Assembly: GCA_930367205.1 (NCBI GenBank)
Contig: OV884009.1
Span: 117,875,454 to 117,939,453 of the forward strand
Direction of reading: 5' to 3'
DNA: 64,000 nt
From: Acanthosoma haemorrhoidale
Taxonomy: Eukaryota; Arthropoda; Insecta; Hemiptera; Acanthosomatidae
Shown here: positions 11,470-22,029 of the stretch, one piece after another
How the letters are laid out: each line of letters opens with the position of its first letter
How positions within the stretch are numbered: position 1 is the first letter of the stretch
The notes under the pieces: model-generated
Database searches by the model: none
The model's input: only the letters and a program-made list of their open reading frames with translations
What the model was told of the DNA's origin: nothing
Position numbers and translations under genes: made by a program

Positions 11470-13771
11470 CCTTCCGACTGCCTATACATTCTCTTTGGAA
11501 TGTGAATGACATTTGCACCCACAAAAACGAACTACTTCATGACAAAAACATCGCAGTGGCTCTCATTATAAAACAAGACTTACGGGTAAACGACCGTTTA
11601 CTCTTCGACAGTACCAGACTTAGCAATCAGATCACCAAGATGGAAGAGCACACGAAGGTGCCACTATCAATGCCAATAACTCCATTTCACATCAGATAGA
11701 TCCTCTGGTACCACACGATTTCCTTCAGTCCACTGCAGTCTTAATCTGTATCTTCACTTTCCCCCTTGCTCTAGCATCAGTGTACTGCCCTCCCAATAAA
11801 TCCATTTCCGGTTCCCAATTCATCTCCTTTCTAGACTCCATCGGACATCGTTTCCTTTTGGGTGGGGAATTTAACGTGAAGCACCAACATTGGGGCTAAA
11901 GATCCACAAATACACGAGGACGTGCTTTGCTGTCTGCACTCACACGGAAACATTGCTGCACTATCACTCCTTACTTATACCACTTGTTGGCCATCTGATC
12001 CCAACCGTAATCCTGATCTTGACTTCTTATTTTACAACCGTTTAAGAACACTAAACTATTCATTTCCCACCTCGATGGTCTCTACTCAGATCACAGCCCT
12101 TTGATCCTAACCATTTCCCTAAGACCGATTCAAAAATTGCCTCCTCCTTCATTTATTATGGGCCCAGTTGATTGGGACCACTTTTGCCAGCTACTTACAG
12201 ATTCCTATTCCGTAGACCCCAAAGTGTCCTCGAAAACATCCTAAAACCTAGATGATGCCGTGCATTCTTTCACTAATCTGAACCGGAGGTTGGCTTGGGA
12301 GGCATCGTCCACCCCACCGTGATCCAAAAGTTCACAATCAAAATCTTTTACCTCGCCATCTAAAAGACCTAATCCAATCCAAACGCCACTCGAGAACATT
12401 GTGGCATAGATCCTGACATCCTGCTGATCGTACAATCATTACTGCAGATTTGTGAAGCGGTATCCGATTCTTTTAATTCACACTTCCCCTATCTGTCTAC
12501 TAGGGATAATTCTCTGTGGAATGTAACTAAAAAGATACTAAAATATCATCCTGTTTCACTCCCACTCAGTCGTCATGATGGGTCCTTGGGCGGCTTTGAA
12601 TGGGGAAAGTTCGAAACAATTCGCTCTACATCTTTCCCGTACATTGACACCTCACCTTTCTCATCAAAACCATACACATGGCACAACTGTTAAAGATTTC
12701 CTCACTTCACCTATCCCTCTCTAACTTCCACCAAAAGCCGTTAACCCCTCTGAGATCAATTCCCTCCAGTAAGACTTATCTTACCGAAAATCTCCCTTAT
12801 ATGATCTCAAATCCGGACCCGAATTACTCCTCAAATTATGCAACAACTTCCTCCTAAAACTATAATCTGCCTAACCTACATTTATAACGGCGTTATACGA
12901 ATGACGAACTTTCCTCTCCTCTGGAAACATTCCATTATTGTCCTATTCGCTAAACCCGGTAAACTACCCAATGGCGCCTCATATTAACGTTCAATTAGCC
13001 TAACCCTATCCTCTCAAAAATCTTTAAAGAACTCCTTGGATTAGGTCTTTTAAATACTCCAACTTGAAAAACCTCTCGACTTCCAATCGTTGAATCCAAA
13101 ACCTTTTACCTACTCACCAGTTTGGTTTCATTCTACGACATTCCACTGATCAAAAAGCCATCGCGTTATTGTCAAACAGTATGCTGCTACCCTTCTGGGC
13201 ATAACTCAAGCTTTTGCAGGGTTTGGCACGAAGTTTTTCTTCACAAGCTCAAAACATATTTACCTCAGACCCTTTTTCTAATCCTACAGTCCTACCCAGC
13301 AACCGCTTCTTCCAAGCCCGCCAGGGCAGTGTACTGGGTCCCATCCTATTCACCACTGATGTACCCTCTACCCCCAATACTTTCTTGGCAACATTTTCAG
13401 ATGACACTGTAGTCCTGTCATCCCACCTAGACCCCTATATAGCATCCCATACCCTTCAAAAACACCTTTATGAGATCGAGTATTGGTGCAACTAATAACA
13501 GATCAAAGTTAATTAAGCAAAATGTTCCAACATTACCTTTACCTTCTCTGGCAAGTCCTGTCTACTATTTTTTTTTTAATCTGTTCCTCTTCCTGTATCC
13601 GAATGTAGACAGACCGTACGGTATTTAGGCTTCCATCCCGACAAAAGGCTAACATGGAACCCACACACGAGGTTAAAAGGACAAGAACTAAACAGACGCT
13701 TTGGTACAGACTACTTGGAAGGGTATTCCATCTCTCAATAGAAAATAAATTACTAATCTACAAAGTACAAG
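11470..13771 (+). pseudogene. LINE-A ORF2 (endonuclease and reverse transcriptase), broken
   Basis: Pieces follow the ORF2 order. The endonuclease N-terminus is at about 11,495 (SLWNVNDICTHKNELL). The central endonuclease is at 11,760-11,900 (LASVYCPPNKSISGSQ and FLLGGEFNVKHQHWG, the catalytic GDFN-type motif changed to GEFN). The RT begins near 12,680. The RT core lies at 13,210-13,500 with FSDDTVVL, where related copies have FADDT. The thumb follows to 13,771 (RYLGFHPDKRLTWNPHTRLK). Stops are frequent, so no protein product is expected. Confidence 0.8.
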
Positions 13772-13789
13772 GTAGATCGGCTAAATGAC

Positions 13790-14725
13790 TATTCAGTTGA
13801 CTATCGGACTTGGTTATCCTTTCTCTAAAAAAATGGTCTGTAAGACAATCTTAATGTTTTTTAAGATTGTCTAATGTTTCAGTATCGCCCCTAACGTTGA
13901 ACATACGTTTCCTGTTTGAAGTAACTGTTTTCATCGATACGGTTTTTGTTGAGTTAGGGCTAAAAGGTTGGCGAGGAAAGTATCCATTTTTATTTTGCCT
14001 CAATTGTCAAATGGAGGTTTTTTCCACCAAGCATTGTTCTGATAGGGGTAATCATTCCTCTGTTGTCTGAAAAGTCATTGCTGTTGGTTTTGCTGTTTGT
14101 TAAAATTATCATGGTTTTCCTGTCTATGTTTCCATTTTTGCTGGTTTTTATGTCTGTCATTATTATTTGCATACAATAATAGGCCCTATATCTTGAGTGA
14201 TCATAATGATTTGTTTGTTGTTTATTAAATGTAGATTTTTTTTCAATTGTTATATGATCTAAGAAGTGAACATTAAATTTAGATTTGGGTTCAAACTTGG
14301 TCTAAATTTGAAAGAGACAGTGTCATGAGGTAGTTTCTGAGGTCATGAGGAATATGGCTTAAGATGTGAACAACTATTTCCTTCTCTATGTATTCTATAA
14401 ATGTCTTTCTAGTAAACGATGCGTGATTTTCTAATTCTATTCTGGAATACAGAAGCGGTCTACTTTCGTCTATTATGTTGACATAACCTAAAGGATGTTC
14501 GCGATATCTAGCTTTGGTTTTTAACAATTCTACTTTTAATCGTTCATGAGTTCTTAAAAGTTGTTTTGTAAATGCGTAAGTTCTAACGGTTTGTAAATCA
14601 TGGATCAATGTTATATTTTCTAGGCAACTCATGAGTTCGGTTATTACCTTCATTAACAGTCTCGTATGATGAGCCACTAGCGTTATCACTGCTCCATACT
14701 GTGTTGTGAACTTCCCTAATAGTCC
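13790..14725 (-). pseudogene. G1 gag remnant
   Basis: A minus-strand open frame at 14,291-14,725 (it reads on to 14,791 only through the inserted LTR) has the helical, charged composition of a Gypsy capsid. It contains RTYAFTKQLLRTHERLKVEL and a C-terminal YIEKEIVVHILSHIPHDL. Its arrangement resembles the gag of G3 at 24,749-25,408. Downstream (14,290-13,790) the frame becomes Asn/Lys-rich and broken, as expected for the nucleocapsid end. It is interrupted at 14,726 by a solo LTR. Identification rests on position, strand and composition, with no diagnostic motif. Confidence 0.55.
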
Positions 14726-15555
14726 TTGTTGTGCCAACTTCTTCTCCACGAATAAATAGAAGTTACGCTCTTTACGGATCAGAAAACTCACGCCTACGTT
14801 TCCATATTTTATTAATACACCTTTTCAGCGTCAATTTAGAGAGGGTGTACAACTTCACGACTCAGCTGGAGATCACTAGGTGCGCGGGCATAGTCAGGCT
14901 TCTCACCTGCCTATATAAGGCCGAAATTCTGAGATTTATCCGTTCAGTCAGAAGCCGACACTTAAAGTGAACACTGCTCTCTCTCTCGCTCTATCTCTGC
15001 ACTGGCTTTTGTTTCTCTCGAACCATCCTAGGTCATCCTTGGGAGGATCTCTGTTGTAACCCTGCTTTGTAACCACTAGGGAACCTACCTCCTGTTGTTG
15101 TGTGTTGTGTACTAGTTAGCGTTGAAGGTGAAGCAATGTGATGATGTGAATAAAAGTGTACTCAGTAACTGTGTAATTACTTTATCGAAAACCCAACAAT
15201 CTCTTCCATGCAGACGACGGTCTCTGGGGCCCTACAAAATGTACCTAGTAGCGTCTCCCCCAGCGATCCAGTCTGCCTATCTCTGGTTCACACTCGCCTT
15301 TAGGATCGGTTTTCGCCTACCCTCATATACTGAGTGTGAGTTCGTGCTTATTCCTAGACCATGTAAACTACATAGCACACTGTTGGGGCACAACTTCTAA
15401 GATCTTATGGAGGCAGATTAATAAATAAAATACGAATTAAGTTGCCCACCGACAAGGCCGCCAGAAAAGGTCAAAGACGATAGGTTTACCATATTATCTC
15501 TTTCTTGACACCTGGGTCGACTAGATCTTCCCCCGCGGGTGCATCCTACCCGACA
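14726..15555 (+). mobile_element. Solo LTR (TG...CA, 830 bp) with 5-bp TSD, inserted in G1 gag
   Basis: The LTR begins TGTTGTGCC and ends CCCGACA. It is bounded by the direct repeat GTCCT at 14,721-14,725 and 15,556-15,560. Promoter-like elements in plus orientation are a TATATAAG box near 14,911 and a TTCAGTC initiator about 30 bp on; AATAAA is near 15,151. Its 3' half (15,200-15,555) is homologous to the solo LTR at 47,044-47,709, in opposite orientation. No internal region remains, so recombination between the two LTRs of a full element is the likely origin. The superfamily cannot be fixed from an LTR alone; a 5-bp TSD fits both Gypsy and BEL/Pao. Confidence 0.85.
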
Positions 15556-15723
15556 GTCCTTTTGCTAACTAGTCCAAAAGTCCTTTGCAGTCTGAGAGCC
15601 TTGATGTCAAACCCATGCTGGAAGTTGGAGAAAGAAAATCACTGCGTTACCTCTGTGTGAAATAAGCTGCTTCAGACCTGTGTGGAGTTGGCCAATTTTC
15701 GATATAGAATCAATTATTACGGG

Positions 15724-15748
15724 TGGGTCCGGGTTCTTGGGTGCCAAT
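15724..15748 (-). other. G1 primer-binding site (decayed)
   Basis: The minus strand reads TTGGCACCCAAGAACCCGG directly inside the presumed 5' LTR. It aligns with the G3 primer site TTGGCGCCCAAACAGGG at 25,737-25,756 and differs at a few positions. It fixes the left edge of the G1 5' LTR at about 15,749. Confidence 0.6.
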
Positions 15749-16185
15749 TAAATAATAATAATTCAGAGGATTCAGATGATCCTAACAAGGCAGTTATTAC
15801 ACAGTGAGTGGAGTTCTTTAAGGGGTATCGATACTAAACAGGATAAGTGGGACGTCATGGAAGATAATACGAGCTTATTTTGTAACATTACAGAACTATA
15901 TATATGTATATATATATATAAGTTTCGAATTCAGAAACTTAAAGGAAGTAGAGGTTGTCAGGTTATAAATCGAACACTTGTAGATGTAGTTTAGAACTGT
16001 AATATTAAACATATGTACACATGAGCTAGCGCTACAAATATTACAATAATCAAATAAAACTTAAAACTAACCTGAATCAATACAATTGCCGATAATAAGC
16101 GTTGATTATTTTCGTAACAAGAGTACTGTTATTCACCAGGTTACAGCTTGGAGCTTCCTTTGATACTAGCGCTCTGTAGGGACAC

Positions 16186-16690
16186 CTAACATATGTGCCG
16201 AAGTTTGGCGGTAACGTTCAAACTTACATCTCCCCTTTTGAGACAGAGGGTAAAGCCCTTTTGAATAAGGCACGAGCTACTAGCATGAAATAAGTTTGAC
16301 TCCTTTTTACGAAATCTACTATTTATTAAAAATATTACCGCTGAGATTTTCTCTTTTATTTTAAACGGTCCTACTCTGATCGCATCTAATTTATCTCTAT
16401 TCAATTTGTTGCTGTTTTGTATATATACAAGGTCTCCAACTTCATATTAAAAGTTTTTAACATTTTTATCATAATACTTTTTATTTTGGTTATGTGTCTT
16501 TTCTGAGTTTTTATAAGCTATTTCCCTATTATTTTCTAAATTTGTAATTTTATTTTCATTTAGTTCGTCAGGTACAAATGATGCATCTATTCCAGTTAAT
16601 AAGTAATTGGGGGTAAACCCAGTAGAACTCTGTATCATGTTATTATATTCCTTGATACACTTTTCTGCTACTATTGGCCATGCTTTAAAA
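16186..16690 (-). pseudogene. G2 integrase C-terminal part
   Basis: The minus strand reads MIQSSTGFTPNYLLTG, the conserved segment after the integrase core, followed by an Asn/Lys-rich helix region. After a break it has RDKLDAIRVGPFKIKEKIS, the C-terminal SH3-like domain typical of Gypsy integrases. A stop sits just before the polypurine tract. The zinc finger and DDE core that should precede it are absent, because the sequence joins directly to the RNase H region near 16,790. Confidence 0.75.
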
Positions 16691-16795
16691 TTAATGTTTA
16701 TTTACATATTGTTTAAATTGTGCTGAATTTATACCAGGATATTGATCTGTTAATAATGTTTTTTATTTCCAGCTTTTTCTACTTTCTTGATTAGA

Positions 16796-17302
16796 TTAAT
16801 AAAATCTTTTGCTATTTGTGTTTTCGAAGTGCTGATATATGCGTATATTGTGAAATGATCTACTACCAAGTGTAGACATAATCTCAAAGTCAAATTGTGA
16901 GATATAGTTTAAAAATTGTAGTAGTTCTGGATCATTAATTTTCTTTACATTAAAATTTTCTAATGGTCTGTGGTCTGTAAATACCACAAATTTTTTCCCT
17001 ATCAGATAATATTTCCAGTAAAGTATAGCTTCTTTAATAGCTAAACATTCTATAAATATTGCTTTTTTTGTTTTCTGAGCATTTGTCAGTTTTCTATAAA
17101 AGAAAAATACTGACTTTAGAGATTTGTCATCTTGGTCGTTTTAGAATTGCTCCAACTCCTTCAATACTTGCATCAGTGAATATGTATGTTGAAGCTTCTG
17201 CATCAAATATTGCTAGCGCAGGAGCTGATCATAAGTATTTTTTTGTTGTCTCGAAACAATCTTTACATTGTTCTGACCAGTGAAAATCTACATTTTTCCT
17301 TG
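16796..17302 (-). pseudogene. G2 RNase H domain
   Basis: Minus-strand frames give HWSEQCKDCFETTKKYL, APALAIFDAEASTYIFTDAS (the tether and the first RNase H strand carrying the catalytic Asp of TDAS), and VFTDHRPLENFNVK with a following LNYISQFDFEI. This is the normal Gypsy RT-RNase H layout. Frames are shifted at least twice. Confidence 0.8.
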
Positions 17303-17314
17303 ATAAATTTCTTA

Positions 17315-19170
17315 GCGCATCCAATCCTTTCAATCAAAAGTCCTGAGAACAATAGTAAATGCCCCTTATTACGTCATCAACAAATCCCTTCACAATGATC
17401 TGAATATACCCTATATTCTTGAACTCATCCCTTCCAAGTTCATAAAATTCCATAGCAGCCTATCCAACCACCCTAATTCCCTAGCACAGTCATTGCACTG
17501 CACCACTCATTCCTACAATCCTCCTCGGAGATTAAAACGGCAGTGGCCTCATGACCTGCTATTATCAAGTGATAGTGGGAGTCCTGGCCATGGCCAGTTT
17601 CTCTAATCATGTCCTGAGCGTCTGTGGCTCTCGCGCTCTTGGTCAGCCTCCGCTGGCTCTTACCCAGTGACGCGGCTGACGTAGGAGCATGGGGGACTTC
17701 CCAAGACTCCGCTTCCTGCTTCGCATGCAAACGAGGTGACAACCTAGTGGACTTGGGGGCCTCTGGGCTGTTTGTAAATATTGAATGAATGAGCGAGTGA
17801 ATAATGAATTGTAAATATGGTATGAATGATAACATTTATCTCAATTACTTATTGCCTAATAAAAGGCAGATTGTAATTTTATCTTAATAAAAATTCTTGA
17901 TATAGCTCAAGCTTTTGACAGGGTTTGGCACGCAGGTTTGCTCTACAAGCTCAAAACATATCTACCGCAGACCCTTTTCCTAATCCTACAGTCCTACCTT
18001 TCAAACCACTTCTTCCAAGTCCGCTGTGGTTTAGAATACTCTAACTACTATCCCATAAATGCAGGAGTTCCACAGGGCAGTGTCCTGGGCCCTATCCTCT
18101 ATAACCTATGCACCGCTGATGTCCCCTCTACTCCCAATACCTTCTTGGCCACATTTGCAGATGACACTGCAGACTTGTCATCCCACCCAAACCCCGACAT
18201 AGTATCCCATAACCTTCAAAAACACCTTGACGAGATCGAGTATTGGTACAATCAATGGCGGATCAAAGTTAATGAAGCAAAATGCTCCCACATTACCTTC
18301 ACCCTTTGTCGCAAGTCTTGTCCACTAGTTTATTTTAATTCTATTTCTCTCCCTGTATCCGAGACAGTACGGTACTTAGGCTTCCATCTTGACAAACGAC
18401 TGACCTGGAACCCACATACGAGACTAAAAAGACAAGAACTAAACAGACGCTTTGGACAACTGTACAGACTACTTCAAAGGACATCCCATCTCTCAATAGA
18501 AAATAAACTACTAATCTACAAAGTTATACTTAAACCAATCTGGACATACAGAATAGAGCTATGGGGGACAGCAAAAAAGTCGAACATCAAGCGTATCCAA
18601 TCCTTTCAATCAAAACTCCTGAGAACAATAGTATGTGCCCCTTATTATGTCAGCAACAAAACCCTTCATAACGATTTTAATATACCCCACATTCTAGAAC
18701 TCATCCCTTCCAAGTTTATGAAATTCCACAGCACCCTTTCCAACCACCCTAATCCTGTAGCACAGTCATTGCACTGCGCCACTCATCCCTATAATCCTGA
18801 GACTGAAACGGCAGTGGACTCGTGACCTGCTATAAGCGCGTGACAGTGGGAGTCCTGGCAATGGCCAGTTTCTCCAATCATGTCCTGAGCGTCTGTGGCT
18901 CTCACGCTCTTGGTCAGCCTCCACTGGTTCGCATCCGGTGACGCGGCTGACGGAGGAGCGTGGGGGACTTCCCAAGACTCCGCTTTCTCTTCGCATGTGG
19001 ATTTGAGAGTTCTCTGGGCTGTCTGTAAATATTGTGCGAATGATGAACTGTAAATATGGTATGAATGAGAGCATTTATCATATTACTTATTGCCTTATAA
19101 AAGGCAGATTGTAATTATAGCACAATAAAGGAGTATCAACATTAAATAAAAATTGTTGTTGATGATGAGA
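17315..19170 (+). mobile_element. Tandem (dimeric) LINE-A insertion in G2 pol, 12-bp TSD
   Basis: Two 5'-truncated LINE-A pieces lie head to tail. Piece 1 (17,315-17,893) begins near the end of ORF2 and runs through the 3' UTR to its AATAAAAATTC tail. Piece 2 (17,894-19,170) begins in the RT palm and runs to a second tail. The pair is bounded by one perfect direct repeat, ATAAATTTCTTA, at 17,303-17,314 and 19,171-19,182. Removing the insert and one repeat restores continuity of the G2 RT-to-RNase H connection. There is no target-site copy between the two pieces. Confidence 0.85.
17896..18825 (+). pseudogene. LINE-A reverse transcriptase, C-terminal ~300 residues, open
   Basis: This is the best preserved LINE-A coding stretch: one frame without stops from the truncated 5' edge (DIAQAFDRVWHAG) to TGA at 18,823-18,825. 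It holds the palm motif GVPQGSVLGPILYNL, the catalytic FADDTADL (FADD), then RYLGFHLDKRLTWNP and the thumb/connection region ending in the Pro/His-rich tail ATHPYNPETETAVDS. A Jockey-type RT reverse-transcribes its own mRNA at the target site. The N-terminal half and the endonuclease are missing, so it cannot act alone. Confidence 0.85.
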
Positions 19171-19182
19171 ATAAATTTCTTA

Positions 19183-19900
19183 AGGGATCTAGCAATATAG
19201 TATGTTTTGGCATATACTCCAAATAGAAGTTTATTTTACCTAAAAATTGTCTGACCTGTTTCTTTCTTTGAGGTACAGGAAACTTTTTAATTGCTGTGAG
19301 ATTGTCATTTAGTGGTTTTATACAATTATTTCCTATTTCATGACCCAGATAAGTTATCTTGTTTTGGGCGAACTGACACTTTGATTCATTAAATTTAAAT
19401 CCTTGTTCTAGTACATGCTCCTGTAGTGCTTTTAACACTAATTCTACATGTTTTACATGGTCCTCATAATTCTTCGAATGAATCAATACATCATCTATGT
19501 AGTTTACAGCCAACTTATCTAGGTTATTTCTTCTAATCACACTTGACAAGACTCTTTGGAATATAGCCGGAGCCGACTTCAAACCATATGGCAACCAATT
19601 CCATTGCCAATGACCATGATGGGTTACGAAAGCCAATTTATATTTATCCTTTTCGTGCACTGGTATCGACCAAAACGATAATTTACATCCAATTTTGAAA
19701 TTTTTTTACAGTTTCTGGCGCGTAATGGCAGATCATCAATCCTAGGAAACGGTTGACTTTCTGGCACAATTATTTTATTTAGTTCCTTAAAGTCAAAACA
19801 AAAGCGTGATCTTTTTCCTTCTTCTTCCTTAAATACCATAGTGACAGGAGCTGCATAAGGGCTGCTTGATTCTTCAATTAAACCAGCTTTTAATAATTCA
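19183..19900 (-). pseudogene. G2 reverse transcriptase
   Basis: On the minus strand, frames at 19,624-19,839 (RFCFDFKELNKIIVPESQPF) and 19,142-19,660 carry RT fingers and palm. They include LPYGLKSAPAIFQRVL and the catalytic motif VNYIDDVLIHS near 19,480-19,512, followed by YLGHEIG and the start of the connection (RKKQVRQFLGKINFYLEY). A frameshift lies near 19,640. The open frame runs a short way into the LINE-A insert. Confidence 0.85.
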
Positions 19901-20098
19901 TCAACTTGCTTTTCAATTTCAATTTTGTCTTGAAATGAGCATCTGTATGGTTTCTTCGAAATGTATCTATTTTGTATTAATTTTACTGTTGCTTCATAAC
20001 CTTTTATTTTTCCTATGTCGAATTTTGACTTTGCAAAAATTTTATTATTTTTTTGTATAATATTTACTATCTTGTTTATATCTGATATTTCAGTCTTG

Positions 20099-20440
20099 TT
20101 AATTTGCCGATCTTTTTTGTTTTGTTATCTTTTTTTGTGTTATTATTAAGTTTTCATCTTGACATAGTTTGAATTTTTTTATTAAATCTAATCCTAATAG
20201 AAAATCATCTTTAAAATTAATACTTTTCACAATGAAAAACTGAAACTTTTTTTCCATATTACCGATTTTAATTCTTAATACAACCGTACCCTCTGTTTTT
20301 GCTACTCCTGTTACTCCTTTTATATTATCTCTCACACTTATTATTTTTTTAATATCTTTATTATTATTTAAAAATTTATAATTTATCAAAGAAATATTAG
20401 ATCCAGAGTCATAAAGACCAATAGCTGGATTTCGATTAGC
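20099..20440 (-). pseudogene. G2 aspartic protease region
   Basis: The minus-strand frame lies between gag and RT. The catalytic side is visible as AIGLYDSGSNISLINYKF (20,440-20,380), in which Asp-Ser-Gly stands in the D-T/S-G position. It continues to FLLGLDLIKKFKL, the conserved hydrophobic-glycine strand at the end of the domain. Retroviral-type proteases act as dimers to process Gag-Pol. The frame continues into a Lys-rich linker and ends at 20,099. Confidence 0.7.
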
Positions 20441-20469
20441 TAGAATTTTTATTTTAATAAGTGGGAGGA

Positions 20470-20883
20470 CTACTCGTTTTTTGCTTCCTCAGAGCTTGCT
20501 ATCATATCTTGAACTTCTCTAATATTTGTAATCTTAATATTCTTTTTTTTTATTTTTTTTAATTGTTTATCTTTTAAACGACACAAACTCTCTAAATGAA
20601 ATCTATTTTGAAAACCTAATTTTTCACATATTGTACATGGTTTTTTCTCGCTTGAACATTTTTGCGTTTCTTTCTCTTTTTTTCTTTCATTTAACTTACC
20701 AAATTGTTTTAATTTTGCCATTAAATTTTCCATGCTTACAATAGACTTTCTTTCTAATTTACTTTGTATAAAATTTGGTAAGTTAATTACAATCAGATGA
20801 ATTTGAGTATTTAGTGAGATACTTTCATCTATTTCTAACAATAAACTTCTTTTCTTTAACGCATATTCATAACAGGGAACCAT
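20470..20883 (-). pseudogene. G2 gag, C-terminal part with zinc knuckle
   Basis: An open minus-strand frame of about 137 codons has a helical capsid-like N-terminus and a Lys/Glu-rich linker. It then has KPCTICEKLGFQNRFHLESL followed by CRLK, a Cys/His knuckle of C-x2-C-x10-H-x4-C form instead of the canonical CCHC spacing. The N-terminal capsid part is missing because similarity ends at about 20,890. Confidence 0.65.
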
Positions 20884-21001
20884 TTAAATACTTAAAATTA
20901 TATGCATACGCTATATCGGTCCAGGACTGTGCTGAGAAGGTTTAAATCAAGGAATTATTCCAAGCTTCCCAATTAAACATTGAGTTTTGTTTCAAGGATA
21001 C

Positions 21002-21041
21002 AGTTTCGAATTCAGAAACTTAAAAGAAGTGGAGCTTGTAC
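21002..21041. repeat. Short direct repeat flanking G2
   Basis: The sequence GTTTCGAATTCAGAAACTTA, followed by AARGAAGTRGAG, occurs here and at 15,919-15,958 with about 35 of 38 positions identical, one copy on each outer side of G2. It may be a remnant of the G2 LTRs or an older repeat. Confidence 0.6.
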
Positions 21042-21127
21042 GATTCTTTCTAATTTGTTATTTTTGTTTTGATTGATGTTTATTCTCATTATTTCATTAA
21101 AAGTGGCATGACATTTGTTTAGTATGC

Positions 21128-21700
21128 CTAAGGAATTTGATTAGTTTTTGCTGGTATAATGAATTTCGATATTAGTCGCTTTGCAAATTGTTGTATTAAT
21201 ATGTTGTTAAATTCTTTTCCATGATCAGATATAATTTTTTCTGGAATTGGATATAAAATTATGTATTCTTCTAAAACTTGGCAAATAATTAGGGCATTTT
21301 TGTTATTTAATATTTGTGTGCATAGTCTTTTGAAAAATGTGTCAATGAATGTAAATATGATTTTTTTGTCATAAAATATTAAGTCAATCATGATTTCTTG
21401 AAATGGTTTGTCAGGTGTAGGAGTTGTTACAAATTTGCTTTTTATTGGTTTCCTGTCATATTTAGTTACTTTGCAGGTTTCACATTTATTTATTAATTCG
21501 GTTATTTTATCTTTCATGTTAGGAAAATAAATTGTTCGTTTTAATTTATCATATGTTTCTAAAATTCCGCGATAGCCTGTTTTACCATAATGATAGTCTA
21601 AAATTGCCTGTTGTTGGTTAACATATTAAAAAGTACCTTTTAAGTCTTATTGTTTTATAGTTGCTTTCAATTAGTTTCTGTATTTGTTTGTAATATTCCT
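21128..21700 (-). pseudogene. G3 integrase, truncated
   Basis: Minus-strand pieces: DYHYGKTGYRGILETY near 21,545-21,610 (the HH half of the zinc finger), CETCKVTKYDRKPIKS (the CC half), FQEIMIDLIFYDKKIIFTFI (first catalytic Asp), and IPEKIISDHGKEFNNILIQQ (second Asp). The frame stops at 21,128, before the catalytic Glu. Integrase joins the element's cDNA to host DNA; this copy cannot. Confidence 0.8.
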
Positions 21701-22029
21701 CATAAATTTCGTTTAAAGTTTCAAAGTTTGTTTGGCAATAAATTCCGTATGTTTTATTTGGTTGCAGTATTTCTAATAGTAATTCGTTTATTTTTTCAAT
21801 GTCTTTAATGTGTAAAGTGTAACGGTTTTTCTTAAATATTTTTTCATAGGTGACTATTTGCTCCGTGTTTAATTGTTATTTGATTTTTTTCCACATTTAA
21901 ACATTTATCTTTTTCTACTAGCCATACTTGTCCGTTGTTACTGTCTTGTGAGTGTTGAGTTATTAAGCTTTCTAAGTCTTCATTGGTTAGTATTGGTAAA
22001 TCATCTATTGTTTCTAACATTTCGTCATT

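Larger units (their letters stand above)
9776..13771 (+). mobile_element. LINE-A copy 1 (Jockey-type): leader, ORF1, ORF2
   Basis: This is the longest LINE-A copy. A leader of about 400 bp (matching 60,540-60,930) is followed by an ORF1 region (about 10,205-11,450) and an ORF2 region with endonuclease and RT (11,470-13,771). It lies inside the minus-strand Gypsy G1, between its gag and pol. Similarity to other copies stops at 13,771, in the RT thumb, where the other copies continue for another ~650 bp to the 3' tail. So the 3' end is missing, which is the opposite of ordinary 5' truncation. A later deletion or rearrangement is the likely cause. Many stops and frameshifts make it inactive. Confidence 0.85.
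6915..15905 (-). mobile_element. G1, old Ty3/Gypsy retrotransposon split by nested insertions
   Basis: On the minus strand the parts fall in the expected order: possible 5' LTR (15,749-15,905), primer site (15,724-15,748), gag (15,560 to 13,790), RT/RNase H (about 9,760-9,050), integrase (about 8,870-7,800) and a possible 3' LTR edge (6,915-7,010). The two outer segments share a motif run: AAGGGGTAT, then ATACTAA, GACGTCAT, GATAATACGA and CTTATTT. A LINE-A copy (9,776-13,771) separates gag from pol, and a solo LTR (14,726-15,555) sits in gag. All frames are broken. The component calls are firm. Joining them into one element is inference from strand, order and the paired edge sequence. Confidence 0.7.
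15900..20890 (-). mobile_element. G2, Ty3/Gypsy retrotransposon split by a LINE-A dimer
   Basis: Minus-strand order: gag end (20,883-20,470), protease (about 20,440-20,099), RT (19,900-19,183), a LINE-A insertion (17,315-19,170), RNase H (17,302-16,796), then a jump to the integrase C-terminus (16,690-16,186). A polypurine tract (minus strand CAAAAGGGGAGA, 16,229-16,240) precedes a TGT start at 16,228, so a 3' LTR probably occupies about 15,960-16,228. The integrase core is deleted, the gag N-terminus and 5' LTR are missing at about 20,890, and the frames carry stops. Confidence 0.8.

Noticed and set aside
14291..14791. 166-codon minus-strand frame taken as one intact gene
   Set aside because: Its first ~22 codons (14,726-14,791) lie in the inserted solo LTR. 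Only 14,291-14,725 belongs to G1 gag.
15122..15400. Open frame of 92 codons and its relative at 47,246-47,464 as a conserved gene
   Set aside because: Both lie within the 3' half of the solo LTR family. Similarity is at DNA level across all frames and neither has an intact shared frame.
18766..19074. Minus-strand frames recurring at 17,473-17,835, 41,932-42,234 and 52,834-53,100
   Set aside because: These are shadow frames over the LINE-A 3' UTR, repeated because the element is repeated.
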